Below, piece after piece: positions 1-5,927 of a stretch of DNA of 6,769 bases. Each line of letters opens with the position of its first letter. Position 1 is the stretch's first letter. This stretch comes from Dehalococcoidia bacterium (lineage in GTDB: Bacteria; Chloroflexota; Dehalococcoidia; JACVQG01). Below the pieces are notes generated by a model that ran no database searches, had not been told where the DNA came from, and saw nothing but the letters and a program-made list of their open reading frames with translations. The position numbers and the translations under genes were made by a program. The stretch spans positions 1 through 6,769 of the forward strand of contig JACVQG010000074.1 in assembly GCA_015661045.1 (NCBI GenBank), written 5' to 3'.

Positions 1-1643
1 AGAATACTAACGTTCAAGCAGTCAAGAGAATGTTGGATGAGATTGCTGGGCTTACAGCGCTCGCCTTTGATGAAGATGAAATCGGCTCCGGCTTTAGGGG
101 GCGTCCTAGCTTTCGGGATCTGGGGGCCTTCATCTTTCAGCCTCAAAACATCGTGGCAAATCCCGATGTGCTCTTCTTCAAAACTGACTCTTACGAGCAC
201 CGTGAAAAACTAAAGACCATCTTTCCCTATATTCTCAATGCCCTAACTGCGGAAGAGATGGCGAAACGCCATGAATTGGCTGATCTAAAGAAAGAACTCC
301 GGAGAAAAGAAAATGAACTTGCAACTGTCCGTCAGGTTTCCGAGAGATGGATGGCGGAGATAAAGGCTAAGACCTCTGAAGCCAAGGAATTGGGGTTAAT
401 ACAAAAGAATATTAGGCCGGAGGCATCCAAGGAAGACCTAGTCGAGTTACTCACAGACGTCGTTCGTTCCTCTGCCGACCATGTTCGCGTGACAACGGAA
501 ACTGTGAGTGAAGCTGTCGAAGAACTCGTGGGTCTGCAAAATGAGGAGTCAGCGACATCAATGGAACTGTCACGCCTGAAGAAGCGCTTCTCCGAGATGT
601 CGGCACTCCGAGAAAGCACTGTGCAATACAAGGATGCACTGCATGTCCAAAGAGATAGGCTCAAAGTATCCGAGTGGATGCGTCAGTTGCACGTCAGAGA
701 CCACAACTGTCCCTTATGCGGTAATTCTCTGGCCGAAGCCTCCGACAAACTACACGCCCTTGAAAAGTCGCTCAAGGAGATAGAGGACGAGGCAGGCCAA
801 TTTGAGGCTATACCAGCTGCTTTTGACCGTGAGTTCGAGCGCGTCAGGTCTGAAATCCGAACTAATGCGGAGAAACTTCGCGGAATCCAAATCCGCCGCG
901 GAGCACTCGAAGGTCGGTCTGAAGAAGCACGTCTACGTCAGTACGACTCTCTCAAAGTGTCACGTTTCATTGGCAATTTGGAACAGTCATTGCAGACGTA
1001 CACTCGCATAGGGGAAGATGGTGAACTCGATAATGAGGTCCGTGAACTTCGAGATCGTGTCAATGCTCTTTCAAATGAAATCTCTGAGGAACAAATCGTA
1101 GCTAGGACAAAGCGTGCTTTGAACGCGGTTTGCTCTAACGCAGAGAAATTGCTTCCCCTTCTGGACGTGGAGCGGCCCAACGATCAGATCTCCATTTCCA
1201 TTGAAGATCTCACCATTAAAGTTGGGAGCGTCCGCCGCGAAGACTATCTTTGGGAAATAGGCAGTGGATCGAATTGGCTGTCGTACCACGTGGCAGTCAC
1301 ACTTGGGCTGCAGCAGTTTTTCTTGAATCTGCCCCACAGCCCGGTACCGAGCTTCGCCGCATTTGATCAACCTAGTCAGGTTTACTTTCCAAAGCGACTG
1401 GCCGTCAGGGAAGAAGAGGCAGACCTGGATCCAAAATTAAAGGACGACGAGGACATTGAAGCGGTGCGGAAACTGTTCGCGGTTTTTGCGTTCGTGGTAC
1501 AAGCAAGCAATGGCAACTTGCAGATCATCGTATTGGACCATGCTTCGGACAATGTATGGGGGCATATCCAGGGTGTCCACCGCGTTGAAGAGTGGCGCAA
1601 TGGCAACAAGCTGGTGCCAGTGCGTTGGCTGCTGCAACCGTAA
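1..1643 (+). CDS. DUF3732 protein, SMC/Rad50-like ABC ATPase (5' truncated by window edge)
   Basis: The reading frame is open from base 3, with no stop before the first ATG at 30, so the gene begins upstream. That ATG is internal, and the Walker A (P-loop) end is missing. Residues are counted from ATG 30. A Q-loop-like FIFQPQNIVANP segment lies near residues 35-46. Charged coiled-coil stretches (about 75-125 and 150-345) flank a zinc-hook-like CPLC (C227, C230), as in Rad50. The C-terminal half-ATPase has a signature-like GSGSNWLSYH (411-420), a Walker B ending FDQPS (D446, Q447) and an IIVLDHA segment (499-505) like the D/H-loop region. The SYH...DQPSQVYFP arrangement is what I know of DUF3732. 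Known of the family: it is the ATPase of predicted 'ABC three-component' conflict systems, usually beside small middle-component and effector genes. Inferred: DNA- or nucleoprotein-sensing defence ATPase. No partner follows downstream, so partners should be upstream. Family assignment is strong; the biological role is uncertain. Confidence 0.88.
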   Translation, partial: NTNVQAVKRMLDEIAGLTALAFDEDEIGSGFRGRPSFRDLGAFIFQPQNIVANPDVLFFKTDSYEHREKLKTIFPYILNALTAEEMAKRHELADLKKELRRKENELATVRQVSERWMAEIKAKTSEAKELGLIQKNIRPEASKEDLVELLTDVVRSSADHVRVTTETVSEAVEELVGLQNEESATSMELSRLKKRFSEMSALRESTVQYKDALHVQRDRLKVSEWMRQLHVRDHNCPLCGNSLAEASDKLHALEKSLKEIEDEAGQFEAIPAAFDREFERVRSEIRTNAEKLRGIQIRRGALEGRSEEARLRQYDSLKVSRFIGNLEQSLQTYTRIGEDGELDNEVRELRDRVNALSNEISEEQIVARTKRALNAVCSNAEKLLPLLDVERPNDQISISIEDLTIKVGSVRREDYLWEIGSGSNWLSYHVAVTLGLQQFFLNLPHSPVPSFAAFDQPSQVYFPKRLAVREEEADLDPKLKDDEDIEAVRKLFAVFAFVVQASNGNLQIIVLDHASDNVWGHIQGVHRVEEWRNGNKLVPVRWLLQP

Positions 1644-1847
1644 GAGGCAAACGTCCACTTCGTCAGAGAAAACGAATCATTTCGGTCAACGTCTAAGTCA
1701 ATATACTGTTATATTTCGTGCAACCGTTCCCCAGGCAACGTTTCTGACTTTTATTTAGTTACGGCGCAGCAGCCTAAAGTCTGGGGCATAGATATAAATA
1801 ACCATACCCCCGGGTACAACCCGCTGATTATGGCCCCAACTGAGCGA

Positions 1848-1876
1848 TTGACAAAAGCCTCCCAAAGTTGTCTAAT
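1848..1876 (+). promoter_or_regulatory. sigma70-type promoter of the amidohydrolase gene
   Basis: A perfect -35 box TTGACA (1848-1853) is followed after 17 bases by TCTAAT (1871-1876), five of six matches to the -10 consensus. Transcription would start near 1883, giving an untranslated leader of about 40 bases before the TTG start at 1923. It is the best promoter match I found in the window. It makes the amidohydrolase transcriptionally independent of the DUF3732 gene. Confidence 0.72.
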
Positions 1877-1910
1877 ATAGCACCTGTCTACACTACTTTA
1901 AAATAATTAA

Positions 1911-1916
1911 AGGAGG
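1911..1916 (+). promoter_or_regulatory. Shine-Dalgarno site that fixes a TTG start
   Basis: AGGAGG lies six bases before TTG 1923. The nearer ATG (1918-1920) is only one base from this site and reads ATG-TCT-TGA, a two-codon dead end, so TTG is the working start of the amidohydrolase. Confidence 0.75.
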
Positions 1917-1922
1917 CATGTC

Positions 1923-2903
1923 TTGATTATTGATGCACATCATCACTGGGTGCCACGGGAGTTCGTGGAGAATGTGGAGAAATATCTGCGCCCCAACGAG
2001 AAGGTTGTCTGGCAAAAAGGTGTGGCCAATATCTACCGGGATGGTTTTCAGGTATGCACCCGCAACCCGGAGCATAGCGACATCGAAGCACAGATACGGG
2101 ATATGGATAAGGCGGGGGTTGATATGGCTGTCCTTTCCGTGGCGGTGTGGCAGGACTGGACAACTATGAAGACTGCTCCCTTTATCAACGACCAGATGGC
2201 CGAGGTTCAGGCCAAATACCCCAAACGATTTGTGGGCCTGGCCCACGTGCCTCCGTTCGAAAAAGGCGCTCCCAAAGAGCTGGAACGAGCTATTAAAAAA
2301 CTGGGGTTACGGGGGGCATGTATTACCACCCATTGCCAGGGTAAATATCCGGGAGATGACGCCTACCGGCCATTATATGAGAAGGCTGCCGAGCTGGATG
2401 TGCCCATCGTTGTCCATGCCGCCCCCGCCATGAAGGGACACGAGTTTCTAACTGAGGATAAGGTAACAGGAAAGTTCGTTCGTACATTTGGAAGGGCGAT
2501 AGACCATACCCTCGCAGTGATAAGGCTGGTTGGCAGCGGTATATTAAAGGACTTCCCCACCCTTAAATTTGTCCACGGGCACATCGGCGGCACCTGGTTT
2601 ATCCTTTCTGACCGCTTTCTTAATCCATCTCACCCTCTATGGAGTAGCCCGGAAGACCCCCAAAATTTTATCAACCAGATGTATTTTGATACCGCCCCCG
2701 CAGGTTGGAAACAGCCCCACATGGACTGCGCTGCGGCTACTATTGGCGCCGACCACCTGCTTTTTGGCGCTGATTTCCCTTCCACTAATCCCGAATCCAT
2801 GAAGGTAAACAAAGGTCTCGTCGAGGGACTAAAGCTGCCGCAAAAAGAGAAAAACAAAATCCTGGGCGGAAATGCAGTAAAGCTCTTCAAAATAAAGGTG
2901 TGA
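1923..2903 (+). CDS. Amidohydro_2 family metal-dependent hydrolase/decarboxylase
   Basis: 326 residues, the usual size for this TIM-barrel family, which includes ACMSD, gamma-resorcylate decarboxylase, LigW, LigI and LigJ. Visible metal and active-site positions are the N-terminal DAHHH (H6 and H8 form the HxH), H165 in VVHAAP after strand 5, H218/H220 in VHGHIGG (H220 aligns with the catalytic GHxGG histidine of ACMSD) and D284 in LFGADFPS, the strand-8 aspartate. The set is complete, so the enzyme should be active and probably binds one zinc or manganese ion. There is no signal peptide, so it is likely cytoplasmic. The start is TTG with a strong AGGAGG; starting there puts the HxH motif at the extreme N-terminus, as in relatives. 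Members either hydrolyse or decarboxylate (often aromatic) acids, and the substrate cannot be read from sequence. Downstream cupin genes suggest a shared ring-degradation or similar pathway, which is inference. It has its own promoter at 1848-1876. Confidence 0.9.
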   Translation: MIIDAHHHWVPREFVENVEKYLRPNEKVVWQKGVANIYRDGFQVCTRNPEHSDIEAQIRDMDKAGVDMAVLSVAVWQDWTTMKTAPFINDQMAEVQAKYPKRFVGLAHVPPFEKGAPKELERAIKKLGLRGACITTHCQGKYPGDDAYRPLYEKAAELDVPIVVHAAPAMKGHEFLTEDKVTGKFVRTFGRAIDHTLAVIRLVGSGILKDFPTLKFVHGHIGGTWFILSDRFLNPSHPLWSSPEDPQNFINQMYFDTAPAGWKQPHMDCAAATIGADHLLFGADFPSTNPESMKVNKGLVEGLKLPQKEKNKILGGNAVKLFKIKV

Positions 2904-2998
2904 GGGGCAGAGACAGAGACGGAGACATTTTAAGCCCTTAAGTCTGAAATTATGTAATAATGGAAAATTTTTTAAGTCAAAGCTCAAAGCTTAAAAGC

Positions 2999-3298
2999 CA
3001 AAACCATAGTTCAAAAGTCAAAACTAAAGATATTTACCTGAAAGATATTAACGTATTATGAATTGACAACTAATACAAACGCATTAAATTTAGATGCATG
3101 ACGATTGAAAAAGTGTACCCCGTCATTGCGAGTGAAACGAAGCAATCTGATCACCTTGAGGCTGATTACTAATGCAAAAGCGGAGATTGCTTCGTCGCTC
3201 CACTTCTCGCAATGACGAATTATGCAGCACTAATATTTACATCGGTATTAGTAACTGAGAACCTTCAGACAAGCTTTAGGTTTTAAGCTATGGTTTTG
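2999..3298. repeat. nested inverted-repeat, MITE-like element
   Basis: Three sets of complementary arms are nested around one centre. The outer arms are 2999-3016 and 3281-3298 (16 of 18 paired, including a perfect 11-base CAAAACCATAG/CTATGGTTTTG). The middle arms are 3069-3076 and 3245-3252 (perfect ACTAATAC/GTATTAGT). The inner arms are 3121-3148 and 3184-3217. No transposase lies inside, and about 300 bases is a typical size for a non-autonomous miniature element. No clear target-site duplication was recognised at the outer ends, so the boundaries are approximate. It could also be several independent repeats that happen to nest. Confidence 0.45.
3121..3217. repeat. dispersed palindromic repeat (CGTCATTGCGAG...CTCGCAATGACG)
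   Basis: The left arm (3121-3148) and the right arm (3184-3217) share two perfect 12-base complementary blocks: CGTCATTGCGAG with CTCGCAATGACG at the outside, and ACGAAGCAATCT with AGATTGCTTCGT at the inside. They are separated by unmatched insets of 4 and 10 bases, with a 35-base loop. Repeats with this CATTGCGAG...GAAGCAATCT wording are familiar as multicopy intergenic palindromes in several bacterial phyla. Such elements form cruciforms or RNA hairpins and are usually non-coding. Confidence 0.82.
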
Positions 3299-3387
3299 AG
3301 ATTTAACTTTTTATTTTTGAGTTATACAGATGGATCGGGATTGGTTCCGGCTTGTCCAAATTGGGAGAAAGGAATATAGATAGCATA

Positions 3388-3927
3388 ATGGTAGAAAGAA
3401 TAAAAGAAAGGGGCAGGGAGCGGGAACCCGAAGAAACCCTCTACGATTTTAACTACCGTTTCCGGCAGGACTATCTGCGCAAGCGACGTGAGGGAGAGAT
3501 AGTTTTAAGAGGACGGGACAGGAGCTGGCAAGAGAGCCGGCAGGGGCTTCATAAATGGTTCTGTAACGTCAAGTTCTGGGATCAGCAGGCTGTCCCCTAT
3601 TGGTCTATGTTCATTATCCGGATAAAGAACCACTCCGGCAAGCATGTACACCAGGGCGGTCTGGGGTTATACGTCTTAGAGGGCAAGGGTTATACCGTGG
3701 TGGACGGCGTTAGATACGACTGGGAGAAAGACGATGTGATTATCCTACCCGTCAAACCCGAAGGCTGTGAGCACCAGCATTTCAACGCCGACCCGAATGG
3801 CCCCCCTGTCGAATGGATAGCCTTCATCTTTAACCCGTTCTCCGAGGCCATGGGACACCCCCTGGAGCAGAAGGAAGATGCGCCGGAATGGAAAGGAAGC
3901 ACAGTTCCGACACGCCATGTGACTTGA
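3388..3927 (+). CDS. small single-domain cupin protein (paralogue A)
   Basis: 179 residues from ATG 3388. A TTG at 3352 in the same frame would add 12 residues, but the ATG start aligns without gaps from residue 1 to about 137 with the paralogue at 5225-5767 (both begin MVE), so I prefer it. No strong ribosome site is seen; GGGAGAAAGGA (3363-3373) is rather far away. The basic/charged N-terminal region (1-75) is followed by the cupin core. Motif 1 is HSGKHVHQGGLG, with H86 and H88 as the HxH pair. Motif 2 is PEGCEHQHFN, with H129 and H131. The glutamate usual in motif 1 is leucine here, so a three-histidine or altered metal site is likely. Function could be a dioxygenase, isomerase or lyase, or a non-catalytic sensor. 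It lies 64 bases before the bicupin gene on the same strand and is probably co-transcribed. Confidence 0.82.
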   Translation: MVERIKERGREREPEETLYDFNYRFRQDYLRKRREGEIVLRGRDRSWQESRQGLHKWFCNVKFWDQQAVPYWSMFIIRIKNHSGKHVHQGGLGLYVLEGKGYTVVDGVRYDWEKDDVIILPVKPEGCEHQHFNADPNGPPVEWIAFIFNPFSEAMGHPLEQKEDAPEWKGSTVPTRHVT

Positions 3928-3991
3928 AATCCAGAATATTGGCCTTAATCGTGTCTTCCGTATTTTAAAGTAATTATTAAGGAGGCTAACT

Positions 3992-5077
3992 ATGTCCGCA
4001 CCGGAGAAGCAATTACAAGACATCGTTGCGCAAAAATCCCCTTACGAGGAATGGCAAAAGACCGAAGGGATCCCTATTATCCGGGGACACAGCATAGATG
4101 ACCTGAAAACCGCACAGCTTGGCCCCTGGGCCAGAAACGGCGGCCGCGGCGCTTTTGTTAATTTCGAGGGTACGGAGCTATCGGCGGATGCCTATATTTG
4201 CGAGATACCTCCCGGTGGCAGCCTTAACCCTGAACGGCACATGTTCGAAGAGCTTATTTTCGTCCTCCAGGGCAGGGGCGCTACCACTATCTGGACGAAG
4301 GATGACCGGAAACAGACCTTTGAATGGGGCGAGGGCAGCCTGTTCAGCCCTCCCCTCAATGTGTGGCACCAGATATTCAACGGCCAGGGTAATAAACCGG
4401 TGCGTTACATCTCTATAACCAACGCCCCGCTGCTTATTAACCTGTTTCATAACATGGACTTTATTTTTAACTGTGACTACGGCTTCACGGATAGGTATTC
4501 CGGTGAGGATGGCTATTTCAGCGGCAAGGGGAAGAACTATGCAGAACGCATCTGGGAGAGCAATTTTATAGCCAATGTCTATGACTTTAAACTCCAGGAG
4601 TGGAAGCAGCGCGGCCCGGGCGCTAATGTTATGTTCGAAATGGCCAACAACACGACCGCTGCCCACGTCTCCGAGTTCCCTGTTAGCTCGTATAAAAAGG
4701 CCCACCGACACGCCTCCACAGCCCACCTGATAATCCTCGGCGGGCAGGGCTATTCCCTTCTCTGGCCGGATAACGGGGAATGGGAGCGTGTGGACTGGCA
4801 TAAAGGCAGTATGTTCAATAACGGCCATGACCGATGGTTCCACCAGCACTTCAACACCGGACGTGAACCCGCCCGCTATCTAGCCTTACACTGGCAGAGC
4901 CGTAAATTCGGCACCCTCAGCTTTAGTTGCTCGCGGCGGCCCCTGGGATGGATTAGCGTTAAACAGGGCGGCGCACAAATAGAGTATGAGGACGAGGACC
5001 CTCGAATAAGGGAGTTGTTTGCCAGGGAATTGACCAAAGTCGGGCTAAAGCCCCAGATGCCAGAGATTAAAACATAG
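3992..5077 (+). CDS. bicupin (two-cupin-domain) protein
   Basis: 361 residues with two cupin barrels. The first barrel (about 65-145) carries E81-R-H83...E87 in motif 1 and H126 in VWHQIFN of motif 2; the first histidine of HxH is replaced by glutamate. The second barrel (about 222-302) carries H238-R-H240 and H245 in motif 1, and H284/H286 in FHQHFN of motif 2; the motif-1 glutamate is alanine. The HQHFN wording of the second barrel matches the two small cupins beside it, so the proteins are related. The start is ATG with AAGGAGG six bases upstream. Bicupins include gentisate-type ring-cleaving dioxygenases, oxalate decarboxylases and proteins labelled 'ethanolamine ammonia-lyase-activating' in databases; I cannot choose between these. 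No signal peptide is seen, so it is cytoplasmic. A weak TTGGCC-16-TATTTT (3939-3966) might give it a separate promoter. A hairpin with a T-run follows the stop. Confidence 0.87.
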   Translation: MSAPEKQLQDIVAQKSPYEEWQKTEGIPIIRGHSIDDLKTAQLGPWARNGGRGAFVNFEGTELSADAYICEIPPGGSLNPERHMFEELIFVLQGRGATTIWTKDDRKQTFEWGEGSLFSPPLNVWHQIFNGQGNKPVRYISITNAPLLINLFHNMDFIFNCDYGFTDRYSGEDGYFSGKGKNYAERIWESNFIANVYDFKLQEWKQRGPGANVMFEMANNTTAAHVSEFPVSSYKKAHRHASTAHLIILGGQGYSLLWPDNGEWERVDWHKGSMFNNGHDRWFHQHFNTGREPARYLALHWQSRKFGTLSFSCSRRPLGWISVKQGGAQIEYEDEDPRIRELFARELTKVGLKPQMPEIKT

Positions 5078-5083
5078 CGCTTA

Positions 5084-5121
5084 TTAAATAATATCGACAA
5101 AAATTTGTAGATATTTTTTAA
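5084..5121 (+). terminator. AT-rich terminator-like hairpin after the bicupin gene
   Basis: Bases 5084-5095 pair with 5110-5121 (11 of 12), and the interior ACAAA (5097-5101) can pair with TTTGT (5104-5108). The T-run 5114-5119 forms part of the 3' arm. It starts seven bases after the bicupin stop and sits between convergent genes. The stem is almost all A-T, so it is weaker than a classical intrinsic terminator, but the layout fits. Confidence 0.55.
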
Positions 5122-5162
5122 AGAATGGGCAGTTCGCGAAATATCTTAAAATCCCTCTCAGT

Positions 5163-5181
5163 CTCCCTTTACCAAAGGGAG
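5163..5181. repeat. short GC-rich palindrome CTCCCTTT-ACC-AAAGGGAG
   Basis: This is a perfect 8-base stem with a 3-base loop in the gap between the convergent bicupin and - strand cupin genes. Read on the - strand, it lies about 45 bases after the cupin stop, and a short T-run follows some ten bases later, so it may act as a weak terminator for that gene. Its wording resembles common dispersed intergenic palindromes. Confidence 0.5.
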
Positions 5182-5224
5182 AGGATATAATTCCCCATTT
5201 TTTCAAAGGTGGAGCGGTGGTTTT

Positions 5225-5767
5225 TCAAGCTACATGGGGCATCTGCGTCGGAGTGGATGGGCCTTTCCAATCAGGGGAATCCTCCTTTTGCTCAATGTCG
5301 CAGCCTGTAGCATCACGGAATGGGTCGTAGATAAAGGCAAGCCACTCCGAGGGTTTATTGGGGTCGGTGTTAAAATGCTGATGTTCGCATCCCTCAGGTT
5401 TAACGGGTAAAAGAATAAGGTCGTCTTTTTGCCAATCGAACCTGACCCCATCAACGGTTGTATAGCCCTGGCCTTCCAGAACAAACAGGCCCAGACCCCC
5501 CTGATGTTTGTGTTTGCCCGAGTGCCGGATTATACGATTAATGAAGATGAACCAGCCCGGTGTGCCCACCTGGTTCCATACTTTAGGATAAAGGTAGAAT
5601 TTGAGCAAAGCCTGGCGGCTTTGCTCCCATGCAATATCTTTGCCCTTAAGGATTATCTTCCCATTCTGCATATTCTTGGCTTTGGCCTTGTGCCAGGCAA
5701 AAAGATACTCGTAGATTAGTTCTTGTGGTTCGGGTTCCGGTGCCCTTTGAGCAACTTTCTCTACCAA
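5225..5767 (-). CDS. small single-domain cupin protein (paralogue B)
   Basis: 180 residues on the - strand, convergent with the bicupin gene. It starts at TTG (complement of 5765-5767), with AAAGGAG six bases upstream; the resulting MVE N-terminus matches paralogue A. Metal-site histidines are at the same numbers as in A: H86 and H88 in HSGKHKHQ, and H129 and H131 in CEHQHFN. The motif-1 glutamate is again leucine. Across residues 82-133, 44 of 52 positions are identical to A, while the first 75 residues are much more diverged, so the N-terminal region may carry the difference in specificity. Likely a metal-binding cytoplasmic protein, enzyme or sensor. The duplicated pair around one bicupin suggests related substrates or a hetero-oligomer. 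The family function is not known to me. Confidence 0.85.
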   Translation of the reverse strand: MVEKVAQRAPEPEPQELIYEYLFAWHKAKAKNMQNGKIILKGKDIAWEQSRQALLKFYLYPKVWNQVGTPGWFIFINRIIRHSGKHKHQGGLGLFVLEGQGYTTVDGVRFDWQKDDLILLPVKPEGCEHQHFNTDPNKPSEWLAFIYDPFRDATGCDIEQKEDSPDWKGPSTPTQMPHVA

Positions 5768-5773
5768 TTATTT

Positions 5774-5780
5774 CTCCTTT
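5774..5780 (-). promoter_or_regulatory. Shine-Dalgarno site of cupin B (TTG start)
   Basis: On the - strand this reads AAAGGAG, six bases before TTG at 5767. No in-frame ATG lies near, so this site decides the start. An 11-base palindrome TATAG-T-CTATA (5785-5795) lies just upstream of it and could be a small operator, though AT-rich sequence makes that weak. Confidence 0.65.
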
Positions 5781-5800
5781 AACATATAGTCTATAAGTTC

Positions 5801-5856
5801 AATTTTGGCCCATCCTGTTCCGGGTTTATGCGCCGAAATGGACGGGCCTGAAAATT
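5801..5856. repeat. long imperfect palindrome in the divergent intergenic region
   Basis: GGCCCATCC (5807-5815) pairs with GGACGGGCC (5840-5848), 8 of 9. The flanks AATTTT (5801-5806) and AAAATT (5851-5856) extend the stem past a two-base bulge. Part of the 24-base interior can pair as well (TTC..GG with CC..GAA). It lies between the starts of cupin B and the tat operon, so it could be an operator, a cruciform, a 5' untranslated hairpin of cupin B, or one more dispersed repeat. Confidence 0.5.
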
Positions 5857-5877
5857 TCCCCCATTATACGACATCCT

Positions 5878-5906
5878 TTTAACAGTTCCAAGTGAATTAT
5901 GATAAT
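5878..5906 (+). promoter_or_regulatory. possible promoter of the tat operon
   Basis: GATAAT (5901-5906, five of six matches to the -10 box) lies 17 bases after TTTAAC (5878-5883, three of six matches to the -35 box). The position, about 22 bases before the tatA-like start, is suitable, but the -35 is poor and the region is AT-rich, so this is tentative. Confidence 0.32.
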
Positions 5907-5927
5907 ATACTATATTAAGAGGCTGAT

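Larger units (their letters stand above)
2904..3387. other. gene-free AT-rich intergenic stretch
   Basis: No credible coding sequence is present on either strand in these 484 bases. The first 90 bases are A-rich, purine-heavy sequence without a clear terminator. The rest is dominated by the nested inverted-repeat element listed separately. The last 90 bases lead into the small cupin gene; only a weak TATACA (3323-3328) is present as a -10 candidate, with no good -35. Confidence 0.7.

Noticed and set aside
1456..1758. 100-residue open frame overlapping the 3' end of the DUF3732 gene
   Set aside because: Composition is cysteine/arginine-rich in the manner of an out-of-frame reading, most of it overlaps the strong DUF3732 C-terminus, and it has no ribosome site.
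1774..1812. Possible hairpin between GGGGCAT and ATACCCC upstream of the amidohydrolase promoter
   Set aside because: The arms pair imperfectly, the loop is AT-rich and no T-run follows, so it does not qualify as a terminator for the DUF3732 gene.
1893..2246. 117-residue - strand frame across the amidohydrolase start and promoter region
   Set aside because: It is antisense to the conserved N-terminus of the amidohydrolase and shows no domain or initiation signal.
2910..2927. Three tandem hexamers GAGAC[A/G] after the amidohydrolase stop
   Set aside because: Only 18 bases of purine-rich sequence; too short to be called a functional tandem repeat.
3121..3217. CRISPR-like repeat unit
   Set aside because: There are only two inverted copies, with no regularly spaced direct repeats and no cas genes; it is a dispersed palindrome.
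3322..3351. Promoter and TTG start (3352) for the small cupin A
   Set aside because: No matching -35 box or ribosome site is seen, and alignment to paralogue B favours ATG 3388.
4178..4849. 223-residue open frame on the - strand inside the bicupin gene
   Set aside because: It is the antisense shadow of a well-supported cupin gene, has no ribosome site or recognisable domain, and lies wholly inside the coding frame.
1923..5767. Export of the amidohydrolase/cupin proteins by the neighbouring Tat system
   Set aside because: None of the four proteins has an N-terminal twin-arginine motif followed by a hydrophobic stretch; the proximity is positional only.
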